A stretch of DNA of 64,000 nt from an uncultured Kordia sp. (GCF_947496985.1 NZ_CANMEZ010000002.1:701803-765802), one strand, 5' to 3'; counted from the stretch's first letter, positions 50,262 to 60,173 are shown. Notes: generated by a model not told the origin, from the letters alone. Program-made: numbers and translations.

Positions 50262-51170
50262 ATGAAAAATACACTAACCATCTTCGTATTATTTCTAAGT
50301 ACATTCCTCTTTGCACAGGAAACACATGAAACAGAAGCAATAAAAGCTGCTGTAAAAACTCAAACAGATACCATTTCAATGGGTTGGAACTCAAAAGGAA
50401 AAGTATCATTCCTCTTTAATCAGGCTGCTTTCTCAAACTGGGCTGCTGGTGGAGAAAATAGTATTTCTGGAACATTAGGACTCAATTACAACATAAATTA
50501 TCATCGAGAAAATTGGGATTGGGATAATCGAATTATTGTGGCATATGGCTTAACTCAAACAAAAAATAGTGAATTCGTAAAGAAGACTGACGACCGTTTT
50601 GAAGTCAACTCTGTTATTGGTAAAAAAGGAAAAAATAACTGGTTTTACTCAGGTTTTTTTAACCTTCGCACACAAATCACCAAAGGTTATCGTTACGACA
50701 CTGACGAAAACGGGAAAGAAATTCGCATGGAAAACACCAATTCTTTTTCTCCTGCATATGCTTCTTTTGGCCCAGGAGTTTTATGGAAAAAAAGTGATGA
50801 TTGCAAATTCAATATTGCGCCCGGAACTTCTAAAGTAACTATTGTTGATAGTGATCTTACATTACCAAACGAAGAGTATTTCGGTGTACCTGAAGGTGAA
50901 AGTTTACGTTATGAACTTGGCATGTATGCTTCAGGGTACTATAAATTGACATTACTTGATAATATTGTCATGGAAAACATCTTAAATGTATATGCAAACT
51001 ATTTAGAAAAACCTGAAAATGTAGACATCGACTATAATGTAAATATTGTCATGACAATCAACGAATATTTTTCTACAACGGTAAATTTTCAAACTATTTA
51101 TGATGACAATGCTTTTAATGGATTGCAAACACGTGAAGTCCTAGGTTTAGGTGTAAATTATGCTTTCTAA
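50262..51170 (+). CDS. DUF3078 domain-containing protein
   Basis: GWNSKGKVSFLFNQAAFSNWAAGGENSISGTLGLNYNINYHRENWDWDNRIIVAYGLTQ. Confidence 0.87.
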   Translation: MKNTLTIFVLFLSTFLFAQETHETEAIKAAVKTQTDTISMGWNSKGKVSFLFNQAAFSNWAAGGENSISGTLGLNYNINYHRENWDWDNRIIVAYGLTQTKNSEFVKKTDDRFEVNSVIGKKGKNNWFYSGFFNLRTQITKGYRYDTDENGKEIRMENTNSFSPAYASFGPGVLWKKSDDCKFNIAPGTSKVTIVDSDLTLPNEEYFGVPEGESLRYELGMYASGYYKLTLLDNIVMENILNVYANYLEKPENVDIDYNVNIVMTINEYFSTTVNFQTIYDDNAFNGLQTREVLGLGVNYAF

Positions 51171-51326
51171 AACTCAAAAAAATTAAATCGTATACATGAA
51201 AAAAACAAGAGTGAAAACAGAAACGTTCTTGTGTGAGTTTCATTCAACTACATATTACAAGTATGGCTTTCCCGTAAGTGTTTGATTATTAATTTTTGTA
51301 GTTTCAGTAAACCAAAATTATATATC

Positions 51327-51497
51327 ATGAAAAAAAGAAATTTAAAGTCATTAAAGCTTAACAAAAAATCTGTTTCCAACTTACAAATAGACAAAGTAAA
51401 CGGAGGTTTTGACAGAGTAACGCTTACATTTTTTAACGGACTTTGTCAATGTCCAGCACCTACACGAAACAATGCCAGTTGGTGTATTTGTTTATAA
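51327..51497 (+). CDS. RiPP-type precursor peptide
   Basis: MKKRNLKSLKLNKKSVSNLQIDKVNGGFDRVTLTFFNGLCQCPAPTRNNASWCICL; start moved from 51282. Confidence 0.72.
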   Translation: MKKRNLKSLKLNKKSVSNLQIDKVNGGFDRVTLTFFNGLCQCPAPTRNNASWCICL

Positions 51498-51502
51498 CAT
51501 TT

Positions 51503-51529
51503 AAAAGCGAACTGAAGTTCGCTTTTTTT
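51503..51529 (+). terminator. Terminator after the RiPP precursor
   Basis: AAAAGCGAACT GA AGTTCGCTTTTTTT. Confidence 0.83.
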
Positions 51530-51699
51530 ATACATTTCTTTTAAAAATTCTAATTACAGTCCTCTTTTTATTACATTCAGTAAACACGAATACTTTCTAT
51601 AAACCAACATCTGATAATTTAGAATAAACGCTTCCTAATTTTTAGCTTAAGAATACATTGTCAAACCATAGATTTGAGAAACTTTATGAATCGAAAATC

Positions 51700-52053
51700 A
51701 TGAGAACAAAAAAAATCCTTCCCACGTTTTTAACTTGGCTTCCTTCAGTAATCATACTATTATTTTTTATCCCAAATGCGTTAGGCAAAATATTGCATCC
51801 AAATCAAACAGGAAAAATTATCGCTAATAGCGCTGTACTAATAATGACAGGCATATTTTTATTAATTGCAATTGCGTTATTTCTATATAAGAAAACAATG
51901 CTCATTGGAACTTCTTTTTTAGCAATATATATGACATTTATCGTATGTATTCACATGTATAAAGGAAAACCTTATGAAATAGCTATATTGATTGTGACAG
52001 CAACAATATTTGCTGCATATATTAGAAAACCATCATTGTTTCATGAAAAATAA
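51700..52053 (+). CDS. Small multi-TM membrane protein (DoxX-like)
   Basis: MRTKKILPTFLTWLPSVIILLFFIPNALGKILHPN...; start moved from 51658. Confidence 0.65.
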   Translation: MRTKKILPTFLTWLPSVIILLFFIPNALGKILHPNQTGKIIANSAVLIMTGIFLLIAIALFLYKKTMLIGTSFLAIYMTFIVCIHMYKGKPYEIAILIVTATIFAAYIRKPSLFHEK

Positions 52054-52101
52054 AATAGTAGCCTTAACTATCTGACGAGAAACCGAAACAGGCTATCTAA
52101 T

Positions 52102-54519
52102 TTACAATTTTCGGATTTGATTAAAATCTAAAAAGTAGGTCATTTTTAAAGAAATACTATTGCTATTATCTTGTTGTAAAGTGTTTTTCAAATTGGTTCC
52201 GTAACTCGAATTGATTTGATTGTTAAATAAATTAGCGCCTAATTTATAGTTAAAACTGAGCTCACTTGCGGGCGCAAATTGCCAACGTGCTGTATAATCA
52301 ATGGTAAATGAATTAAAATTATCATCAAAATCATCCGCGTTGATTGTATAATTGTTTCGATCTAAATTTCCTTGATTGTTCAACGTGAATTGATCATTAT
52401 AGTCAACTTGAATCCAGTAATGACGTACGCGCAAGTTCATACTCAATTTTGAATATACAGCATAACTTGCTTCAAAGGTATTGGTCAGTTCTTTAACGCT
52501 TCGTTTTCCAAAAATAAGATTATCATTTTCACGCGTTACAAACCCGGCATTGCTTGGAATATTAGTAAAATCTTGACTAAGGTATAAAGAAATATGCTGG
52601 CCCAATTGTGCTCGCAAACCATATCCTGCAATAAATTCATCTGAAAATATATCAGAATTCAAGGTCCTCACATACACTCCATATCCTGCAAATGATAGGT
52701 TTTTATTTCGATTGGTTTGATATTCTGCAAAATATTCCAACTGTGCAGGTTTATTAAAATTTCTGTCTTTTGTTCGTGGTTCAAAAAAATCTTGCCGCTT
52801 TTCTATATATGCAAAAGAACCAAAAACCACACTATTATTCTTAAAAGTAGCATCGCCCTGTATTTTATAATAAGCAAATTCCTTTTCAAATAAACTATAA
52901 TAATAACGTTGTGAATGATCAATTCCAATAGTATACTGATTGAACCATTTTTTAGGATTGTTATTTCTATAATTCAGATTCGCTCGTACACTAAATTGAT
53001 TGTTTCTGGTTAAAAACCCAAAGTCATTATTATCAAACTTTTCATCGTACAAATTTGCTGAAATACCTCCTGTCCAATTTCCACTTACTTTTGATGCATA
53101 CGCATAATATTGATGTCCAAATTCATTTTTTCGATCCGAAAAGTATTTCTGTGAAACTGCTTTCTTTACATATAAAGAATACGTACGTTCTTTGGTATAT
53201 CCACGAAATAAAAGTGCTGATAAATTACGATCATAATCGTTTCCACTTCGCCAAACAGAATTATTAAGAAACGTTACTGACGAGTTGTTTCTCAAGGTTT
53301 GATCCAACACCAAAGCATTGTAATTCGTAAACGGATTCGTCTGCTCTTTTCGGAATTCGTTGGTCGTTGTGTTTTTAATAGTTGCTTCACTTTTTGCGGT
53401 AATTCCATTCAATACACCAACAGAAAACCCTTTAGACGATTTCCCCGTAATTTTTACCAAGTTTAAAATATTAGAAGCAATCGGGTTTTCTATAATTTCT
53501 TCATCTTCTCCCAAAGAAATACGGTTTTTATTAATCGGCACACCGCCAATTCTACGTGTATACAAGTAACCTCCTTTGTCAAAAATCTCTGTCCCTTCTA
53601 TAAAAAATTGTCTATTTTCATTAAACCGAACTTCAAAAGGTGATAAATTAAAAATTTGATTATCAGACAATGCTTGGCTAAAATCTGGAATCAACGAAAC
53701 ATCTAATGTGTATGAATTGTCATGCACATATTTTACATCCAAACCTCCATTTAAGGTTGTTTTGCTCGTTCCGTCAGGACTTTTTTCATTGACAACTGAT
53801 ACAAACGGATAAAATGACAAGTTTAACGGCGGTGTAATTTTTGGCAATCCTTCCAATTTACCAAATTGATTTAAATACCCATCAATTTCAGGTTTTATAG
53901 GACTCCAATACGATTCTTCATTCAGTTTTGAAGCAATTCGTTGAAAATTAATCGTAAAATTATCCATCTTCTCTTTTGGAAAACGAATACTATTAAACGG
54001 GATTTTCAATTCGGCAATCCATTTGTCATCGTATAATTTTACGGCACTTTCCCAAACTACATTGAAATTGGCGTAACTATTATTTTGACTCAGTTTTATA
54101 TCCGATTGAACATTTGCGGCCGTTACTGTAAAGTCATATCCTTCACGTGTTTCGCCAAACGGATCAATTTGAATGGCAAAAACATCTGCATTTCCTGTAT
54201 CGTCTCGTGCTGATAATTGACTATTGATTTCTTCTTTCTTTTCTACATGCATAATTCCCAAAACGTATAAATAACTATCGTCATACAACACTGCAATTTC
54301 TGTATTTCGAACAGACGCTTTTCCGTTATCAGGTTGTACTTGAATAAAATTTCCTGTTTCCGCATACTGTTTCCAATCGGCTTCGTCGGCAACACCATCA
54401 ATGGAAATTTCAGTCGTTATTTTATGGGCTTGAATCGTTTTTTGTGCGTAACTTTTTAAACCAATAAGAAGAAATAAAAAAATAGCTACTATTCGTTTTT
54501 GATTGATAAATGGTTTCAT
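52102..54519 (-). CDS. DUF5916 domain protein with CBM9-like N-terminus and beta-barrel-like C-terminus
   Basis: HKITTEISIDGVADEADWKQYAETGNFIQVQPDNGKASVRNTEIAVLYDDSYLYV; FEVRFNENRQFFIEGTEIFDKGGYLYTRRIGG; aromatic beta-barrel-like C-terminus. Confidence 0.87.
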   Translation of the reverse strand: MKPFINQKRIVAIFLFLLIGLKSYAQKTIQAHKITTEISIDGVADEADWKQYAETGNFIQVQPDNGKASVRNTEIAVLYDDSYLYVLGIMHVEKKEEINSQLSARDDTGNADVFAIQIDPFGETREGYDFTVTAANVQSDIKLSQNNSYANFNVVWESAVKLYDDKWIAELKIPFNSIRFPKEKMDNFTINFQRIASKLNEESYWSPIKPEIDGYLNQFGKLEGLPKITPPLNLSFYPFVSVVNEKSPDGTSKTTLNGGLDVKYVHDNSYTLDVSLIPDFSQALSDNQIFNLSPFEVRFNENRQFFIEGTEIFDKGGYLYTRRIGGVPINKNRISLGEDEEIIENPIASNILNLVKITGKSSKGFSVGVLNGITAKSEATIKNTTTNEFRKEQTNPFTNYNALVLDQTLRNNSSVTFLNNSVWRSGNDYDRNLSALLFRGYTKERTYSLYVKKAVSQKYFSDRKNEFGHQYYAYASKVSGNWTGGISANLYDEKFDNNDFGFLTRNNQFSVRANLNYRNNNPKKWFNQYTIGIDHSQRYYYSLFEKEFAYYKIQGDATFKNNSVVFGSFAYIEKRQDFFEPRTKDRNFNKPAQLEYFAEYQTNRNKNLSFAGYGVYVRTLNSDIFSDEFIAGYGLRAQLGQHISLYLSQDFTNIPSNAGFVTRENDNLIFGKRSVKELTNTFEASYAVYSKLSMNLRVRHYWIQVDYNDQFTLNNQGNLDRNNYTINADDFDDNFNSFTIDYTARWQFAPASELSFNYKLGANLFNNQINSSYGTNLKNTLQQDNSNSISLKMTYFLDFNQIRKL

Positions 54520-54571
54520 GATGATTGATTTTTGAATGCTGCAAATGTGAAGAAGTCACGCGGATAAACAG

Positions 54572-54695
54572 GTTAAGTACGAGTTAATGAGCGGTTAATG
54601 TATGTTAACAGGGAAATGTGATATTCATTAACATTAGTCTGAAACACCTATAAACACAGTAAGCACAGGCTTTTTTAAGGTTAATGATCGGTTAA
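54572..54695. promoter_or_regulatory. Six phased GTTAA boxes between divergent genes (putative OmpR/PhoB-type regulator sites)
   Basis: GTTAA starts at 54572, 54583, 54594, 54604 (spacing 11/11/10) and at 54680, 54691 (spacing 11); an inverted TTAAC at 54628. Confidence 0.6.
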
Positions 54696-54870
54696 CGATC
54701 TGCTTTTTTATGGCTAACATGAGCGTTATTGCTACTTTTGGCTTGTTGAATCTGATAAAACAAACTATCAACGATCTCAAAACAAATTCACGAGATCTAT
54801 GTCAAGAGATTCACAACAATAAGTAGAGATCATTTAAATCTCGATTATCGAGAAAACCATTACCAACCGA

Positions 54871-56268
54871 ATGAAAAACAAAATCACCATATTAATTATT
54901 GCGTCTATTGCCACGTTGGCTGCTTTATCTGGTATTCAAGGATATTTAATAGAGAACGCGTATCAATTGGAAAAAAAATTATTCATTCAGGAAACGGACG
55001 AAGCTATTTCTGACATTGACAATCATCCTGAGTTAGATTCGTTAACAGATATCATTGGCGAAGAACTTAAAGGAAACTTAAGCGATTATAAAAACAAACG
55101 TATTACAAAAGCGGAAGTAATTCGAAAATTAAAAGCTCAAGGCGATAGCGTCAATCCACAATACATGAAGCGTTATAATACAGAATTGGACAGTATAAAC
55201 TTAGGATATAAAATTCGTTACAAACGTCAAATAACGAGCATTGTTACTTTTGATGGTAAAAAAATTGATTCTATTTTTCCATTTTCTAAAAATAGAGATC
55301 TAGCCATATTAGGAGAAGCTTTTCAAGATGAAGAATCGCAAACCATAAAAAGCGCACGTACGTTTACAGAGTTTGAATATGTAGAAAAATTAAACGATAG
55401 TATTTTTGTAAATAGTAGTATTGATTTAGAAATCAAAACCAAAGACGTTATTGTAATTACAGACTGGAAAAGTATTGTATTTCGCAGAATGGCAACCTTG
55501 CTAATTTTCTCGGTATTACTCTTCTTATTTGTGGTTGGATTGCTGTATTATTCCATTAAAAACTTAATCAATCAGAAAAAAATAACAGAAATTAAAACAG
55601 ATTTTATCAATAATATTACACACGAACTCAAAACGCCATTGGCAACTTTAAGTGTCGCTTCTAAAAGTTTGAAAAATAAAGAAATTCAAAATACACCTGA
55701 AGCTTTTGAAAACACCTTAAATATTGTGGATAGACAGAATACGCGTTTACAAAAATTAATTGATCAAGTGTTGACGAATAGTTTGAGTTCGGAAGACATT
55801 GTATTATCTAAAGATGCCGTAGTAGATACGACGTATTTTAAAGATTTGGTAGATGATTTCAAACTATCTACACAGCAAAAATCATTAAAACTCATCAACG
55901 ATGTATACAAAGAAGATGTCATTTTACGTATAGATACATTTCACTTTACAACGGCTTTGATCAATATTTTAGAGAATGCTGTAAAGTATGGAAACGACGA
56001 AACAGAAATTCATTTAACAACACGTTTAAAAAACAATAAGTACATCATTAAAATCAGTGATAACGGTACGGGAATTTCTGAGAAAGATCAAACACAAATT
56101 TTTGACAAATTTTACAGAGTCAGTCATGGCAATGTTCACAATGTAAAAGGATTAGGCTTAGGTTTGTATTATACACATCAAATAGTACATGCACACCAAG
56201 GAAAAATTACGGTACAGAGTGAACTTACAAAAGGAACAACATTTACCATTATAATACCAATTAACTAA
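54871..56268 (+). CDS. Sensor histidine kinase
   Basis: Two TM segments, HisKA ITHELKTPLATLSVASKSL, HATPase ISDNGTGISEKDQTQIFDKFYRVSHGNVHNVKGLGLGLYYTHQIV. Confidence 0.95.
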   Translation: MKNKITILIIASIATLAALSGIQGYLIENAYQLEKKLFIQETDEAISDIDNHPELDSLTDIIGEELKGNLSDYKNKRITKAEVIRKLKAQGDSVNPQYMKRYNTELDSINLGYKIRYKRQITSIVTFDGKKIDSIFPFSKNRDLAILGEAFQDEESQTIKSARTFTEFEYVEKLNDSIFVNSSIDLEIKTKDVIVITDWKSIVFRRMATLLIFSVLLFLFVVGLLYYSIKNLINQKKITEIKTDFINNITHELKTPLATLSVASKSLKNKEIQNTPEAFENTLNIVDRQNTRLQKLIDQVLTNSLSSEDIVLSKDAVVDTTYFKDLVDDFKLSTQQKSLKLINDVYKEDVILRIDTFHFTTALINILENAVKYGNDETEIHLTTRLKNNKYIIKISDNGTGISEKDQTQIFDKFYRVSHGNVHNVKGLGLGLYYTHQIVHAHQGKITVQSELTKGTTFTIIIPIN

Positions 56269-56984
56269 TGCAAAAAACCAAAGTTTTACTCGCAGAAGAC
56301 GATTACGATTTCGGAAGTATTTTAAAGCAATACTTGGCAATTCACAATTTTGAAGTGGTTTGGGCTAAAGACGGCAAAGAAGCTTTGGCATTTTTTACGG
56401 CGGCAGAACATCAGGAAAGCAATGCTTTTGATATTTGTGTATTTGATGTAATGATGCCAAAATTGGATGGTTTTTCATTAGCTGAAAAAGTGATTCAATT
56501 CAACCCAGAAATTCCATTCATCTTTTTAACAGCTAAGAAGATGAAAGAAGATAAAATACGAGGATTAAAACTCGGAGCTGACGATTATATCGTCAAACCA
56601 TTTGAAGCAGACATTTTAGTTTTACGTCTACAAAACATATTGAAACGAACACAAAAGACAAACATTTCATCAAAAAACGAACAAGAATATTCAATCGGAA
56701 ATTATGTTTTTGACACAGTAAACTATCAATTAAAATTCAATGGAGAAACCCAACGAATTACTGAAAAAGAAGCGCAACTTATTCAGTATTTCTATGACCA
56801 TAAAAACCAAATGATAAAACGAGAAGACGTTCTTGAAAATGTTTGGGGAAATGATGATTTCTTTTCCGGAAGAAGCATGGATGTATTCATTAGCAGACTT
56901 CGGAAATATTTTAAACAAGATTCAAATATCGCTATTGAAAGTACACGCGGTGTAGGATTGACATTTAAAATCATCACAAATTAA
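56268..56984 (+). CDS. OmpR/PhoB-family response regulator
   Basis: Receiver FDVMMPKLDGFSLAEKV, winged helix NVWGNDDFFSGRSMDVFISRLRKYFKQDSNIAIESTRGVGLTFKI; 1-nt overlap (TAATG) with the kinase gene. Confidence 0.95.
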   Translation: MQKTKVLLAEDDYDFGSILKQYLAIHNFEVVWAKDGKEALAFFTAAEHQESNAFDICVFDVMMPKLDGFSLAEKVIQFNPEIPFIFLTAKKMKEDKIRGLKLGADDYIVKPFEADILVLRLQNILKRTQKTNISSKNEQEYSIGNYVFDTVNYQLKFNGETQRITEKEAQLIQYFYDHKNQMIKREDVLENVWGNDDFFSGRSMDVFISRLRKYFKQDSNIAIESTRGVGLTFKIITN

Positions 56985-57010
56985 TTTTACATCATTAAAA
57001 AAACGAACAA

Positions 57011-58339
57011 ATGAAAACTTATTTTATAACAGTTATATACATCGTATTTGCCTGCGCATTTAGTAATGCACAAGAAGCACCAACACCGCCAACGCCACCA
57101 TCAACAAGTAGTGTAAGCAAAAGCTCTACACAAACTGAAAGCACCTCTATTTCTATTAGTTACACGGATGAAGACTATAAATTACGAGCGCGTTTTCCAA
57201 AAAACAGGTATGAAAAATTGAAAGCACTTATTCAAAATGAACTTGGTGGAAAAAACATGGATATTGGCAAAGGATATTCTAAATGGAGTAATGATGAGAA
57301 GGTATATTACATTAAACTGACTGAAAAAAGTCTTCGTATTTCCTTAGATTTAACAGTTGCTTCTCCAGAGTTAGCGGACAAGTTTTCTGAAATGGGAAAA
57401 GATATTAAAATGATTGTATCTGGCACCAATGCCAATGATGAAAGAGTACGTATGCAGCGTGAAGCAGATCGCATGCGAAGTGAAGCAGATCGTATGCAAC
57501 GCGAAGCAGAACGTTTGGAGCTCCAAGTAAAACGTGATGCTAAACGTATACAACGTGAAAAACAACGTGTAAAGAAAGAAGCAGAACGCGAAATACAACG
57601 TATGGCACGCGAAGAAAAACGCTTGGCGCAACGTGTAGAAATGGAAGCAAAACGAGTAGAACGTGATGCAAAACGTATAGAAATGGAAGCAAAACGTTTG
57701 GATAGAGAAGCAAAACGCTTTGAAGAAAGAGCGCGTCATAAAGGCGGTGTTAGCCGATCTATTAAAAACTTACTTAATGATTCCAAAACCTTATATTCTG
57801 GAAACTCTAAAAGTTATAACAATTGGATTTGGCCGGCAATTCAGGATAGACTGATAGAAAAACTAAAAGCTGACAAACTAGTTTCTTCTGCGGATGATAT
57901 TACTTTTACTTCCGAAAGAGACCGATTGTATGTAAATGGAGAACAGTTATCTGAACGTCAAAATGAATCGTACAGGAAAATGTTGATGGACGCAGGGATT
58001 CAACCAAGTTCAGATTTTTCATTTTACAAACAAGGAAATCATATTGTTGTTATTGGCTTGAATGCGAAAATTAAAAAATTCTTTACAGATATACATTCAA
58101 AAGGATTTATTTCATCAACGGATGAAGCTGTAAAAATATTTATTAATGGAAATTCTGTAGTTCAAAACGGAACAGACTTGTCTGCAGATAAAGTAGCTAC
58201 ATACAACGCTATTCTTGCAGAAAATGGTATTATTCCAGCTCCAGGAAAATATATTGAAATGAAAAAAGCAGGAAGCTACCGACTAGGGTATAGTTTAGGG
58301 AAAAATGGAATTATTGGTACTTGGATTGAAGAAGATTGA
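57011..58339 (+). CDS. Secreted protein with long charged heptad-repeat helix
   Basis: Signal peptide, Pro/Ser/Thr segment, then READRMRSEADRMQREAERLELQVKRDAKRIQREKQRVKKEAEREIQRMAREEKRLAQRVEMEAKRVERDAKRIEMEAKRLDREAKRFEER. Confidence 0.85.
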   Translation: MKTYFITVIYIVFACAFSNAQEAPTPPTPPSTSSVSKSSTQTESTSISISYTDEDYKLRARFPKNRYEKLKALIQNELGGKNMDIGKGYSKWSNDEKVYYIKLTEKSLRISLDLTVASPELADKFSEMGKDIKMIVSGTNANDERVRMQREADRMRSEADRMQREAERLELQVKRDAKRIQREKQRVKKEAEREIQRMAREEKRLAQRVEMEAKRVERDAKRIEMEAKRLDREAKRFEERARHKGGVSRSIKNLLNDSKTLYSGNSKSYNNWIWPAIQDRLIEKLKADKLVSSADDITFTSERDRLYVNGEQLSERQNESYRKMLMDAGIQPSSDFSFYKQGNHIVVIGLNAKIKKFFTDIHSKGFISSTDEAVKIFINGNSVVQNGTDLSADKVATYNAILAENGIIPAPGKYIEMKKAGSYRLGYSLGKNGIIGTWIEED

Positions 58340-58366
58340 TATGATAATAATTTTATATACAAACAC

Positions 58367-58404
58367 AAACCCCTTTATCAGCGATTACTGACAAAGGGGT
58401 TTTC
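58367..58404. terminator. Bidirectional terminator between convergent genes
   Basis: AAACCCCTTT ATCAGCGATTACTGAC AAAGGGGTTTT. Confidence 0.8.
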
Positions 58405-58413
58405 TTATTACTT

Positions 58414-60078
58414 TCATTTTTTCTTCTTAGAAACCTCTTCTGCTAACAACAACGCATTATAGGCGTTTACTATTTTCCCTGATTTAGATAAAGAACTGAA
58501 AGGTACTTTGTTGGGATCTTGTTTTTCTCCTCTAGCATATGGTTTTAGCACATCAATATCATATGAAACTCCTGATTCCATAATGATTTGTTTTACTTCG
58601 GAGGCTGATAGATTAGGGTAATACGAAAACAGTAAACTTGCGATACCACTTACTACAGCACATGACAAAGATGTACCTGTATCTTTAACTTTTCCTGATC
58701 TGCTTAAAGAGGTAATTCTGGTTCCTGGCGCAAAAATATCCACATTTTTCTTTCCATAATTTGAGTTACTAAATACTAGAGTAGAATCTATGTTTTGAGA
58801 CGTATTTCCAACTTTGATAAAGTTTCTAACAGATTCAATACCGTTAATATTGTCTGTAGGAAAATCATTGTTCTTGTCTATATTCAAGCCATTGTTTCCA
58901 GATGACGTCACTATTAATACGTCATGATCTTCCGCATATTTAATAGCTTCATTAACCCATTCAGGATACATAGAGAATGTTTTTCCTAAACTCATATTAA
59001 TCACTTTTGCACCGTTATCTACCGCATACCGAATTGCTAGAGTAATATCTTTATCAAATTCATTACCTACAACTGCAATACTCAACGGCATTAGTTGTAC
59101 ATTATCATTGATGCCATTTATACCGATATTATTGTTTCGTGTTGCTGCAATAAGAGATGCGATTTGTGTTGCATGATTTATGCCGTATATTCCTTGTACA
59201 TTATTGTTTCCGTAGGGGAAATCATTTAGATTATGTATATCGTCGTTTGTTAATAAACGATCGTTGTAATCAAAATTAAGTAGTGTATTTATTTTAAATT
59301 TTTCAAAATTAACACGACTATCAACCCACTTTTCATCAATGTTATATTTGATATAATATACTAATTTTGAGATTGATTCTTTTTCGTCTACATCTGAAAT
59401 TGTAAGTTTCAAGGAGTCCAAAGTTGAAGATGCGTAATTCTCTTTTGGAAAATACTTTTTAGCAATACTTTTACCTTTAAGGAATCGTCTTTCGATTCGT
59501 TTAAATCTAGCTATTTCTGATTTTCTTTTTTCAACTTCAAAATTATAAGCTAGATACGCTTTTTGATATAACTTAAAATTCTCAATGTCTTTCTTTGGAA
59601 CGTCTGATATAGAATTATATTTATCAAATAATGGTTTATATTTTCTTAGAATTCTTACATATTCATAACTCGTATAGGGTACATTATCTCCTTTGTTTGT
59701 TCCTACATAGTTCCAACCATGAATATCGTCTATATAACCATTGTTATCATCATCAATTCCATTATTAGGAATTTCATCTTTGTTAATCCAAATCTGATTT
59801 TTTAAGTCGTCATGATTAATATCAATTTCTGAATCAATTACAGCAACAATTATTGAACTATGTTTTTTAGTTTTTAAAAATTGATATGCCTTATCTAAAC
59901 TTATCCCAGGAATAGAATCATCAATAATATCTTTATGTTGCCATTCAGCCCATTCTTTATTAGTTAATTTTTGTTTAGAAACTGCATTCTTAACAGGTAC
60001 AAATTGAAACTGATTTTGTGAAATAGCTGAGTAACTATATAATAAAAGTAAAACAAGGAATTTTATAGTTTGTAACAT
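58414..60078 (-). CDS. S8 family (subtilisin-like) serine peptidase
   Basis: Asp motif IVAVIDSEIDINHDDL; His motif GINHATQIASLIAA; Ser motif GTSLSCAVVSGIASL. Confidence 0.9.
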   Translation of the reverse strand: MLQTIKFLVLLLLYSYSAISQNQFQFVPVKNAVSKQKLTNKEWAEWQHKDIIDDSIPGISLDKAYQFLKTKKHSSIIVAVIDSEIDINHDDLKNQIWINKDEIPNNGIDDDNNGYIDDIHGWNYVGTNKGDNVPYTSYEYVRILRKYKPLFDKYNSISDVPKKDIENFKLYQKAYLAYNFEVEKRKSEIARFKRIERRFLKGKSIAKKYFPKENYASSTLDSLKLTISDVDEKESISKLVYYIKYNIDEKWVDSRVNFEKFKINTLLNFDYNDRLLTNDDIHNLNDFPYGNNNVQGIYGINHATQIASLIAATRNNNIGINGINDNVQLMPLSIAVVGNEFDKDITLAIRYAVDNGAKVINMSLGKTFSMYPEWVNEAIKYAEDHDVLIVTSSGNNGLNIDKNNDFPTDNINGIESVRNFIKVGNTSQNIDSTLVFSNSNYGKKNVDIFAPGTRITSLSRSGKVKDTGTSLSCAVVSGIASLLFSYYPNLSASEVKQIIMESGVSYDIDVLKPYARGEKQDPNKVPFSSLSKSGKIVNAYNALLLAEEVSKKKK

Positions 60079-60083
60079 CTAAC

Positions 60084-60173
60084 TTATTTACGTCTTTTCT
60101 TCTTCTTAGAAACTTCTTCTGCCATCAATAAAACATTACAGGCATTTACTATTTTAACTGATTTGGATAGAGG
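60084..60173 (-). pseudogene. C-terminal remnant of a second S8 peptidase
   Basis: Minus-strand reading LSKSVKIVNACNVLLMAEEVSKKKKRRK* matches the C-terminus of the intact gene (LSKSGKIVNAYNALLLAEEVSKKKK*). The frame closes upstream at a TAA (60192-60194). Confidence 0.8.

Noticed and set aside
57371-57739. 122-aa minus-strand ORF rich in FCF/FYTFC
   Set aside because: Antisense shadow of the Arg/Lys/Glu heptad-repeat region of the 57011..58339 gene; its periodicity is inherited from the sense repeat.
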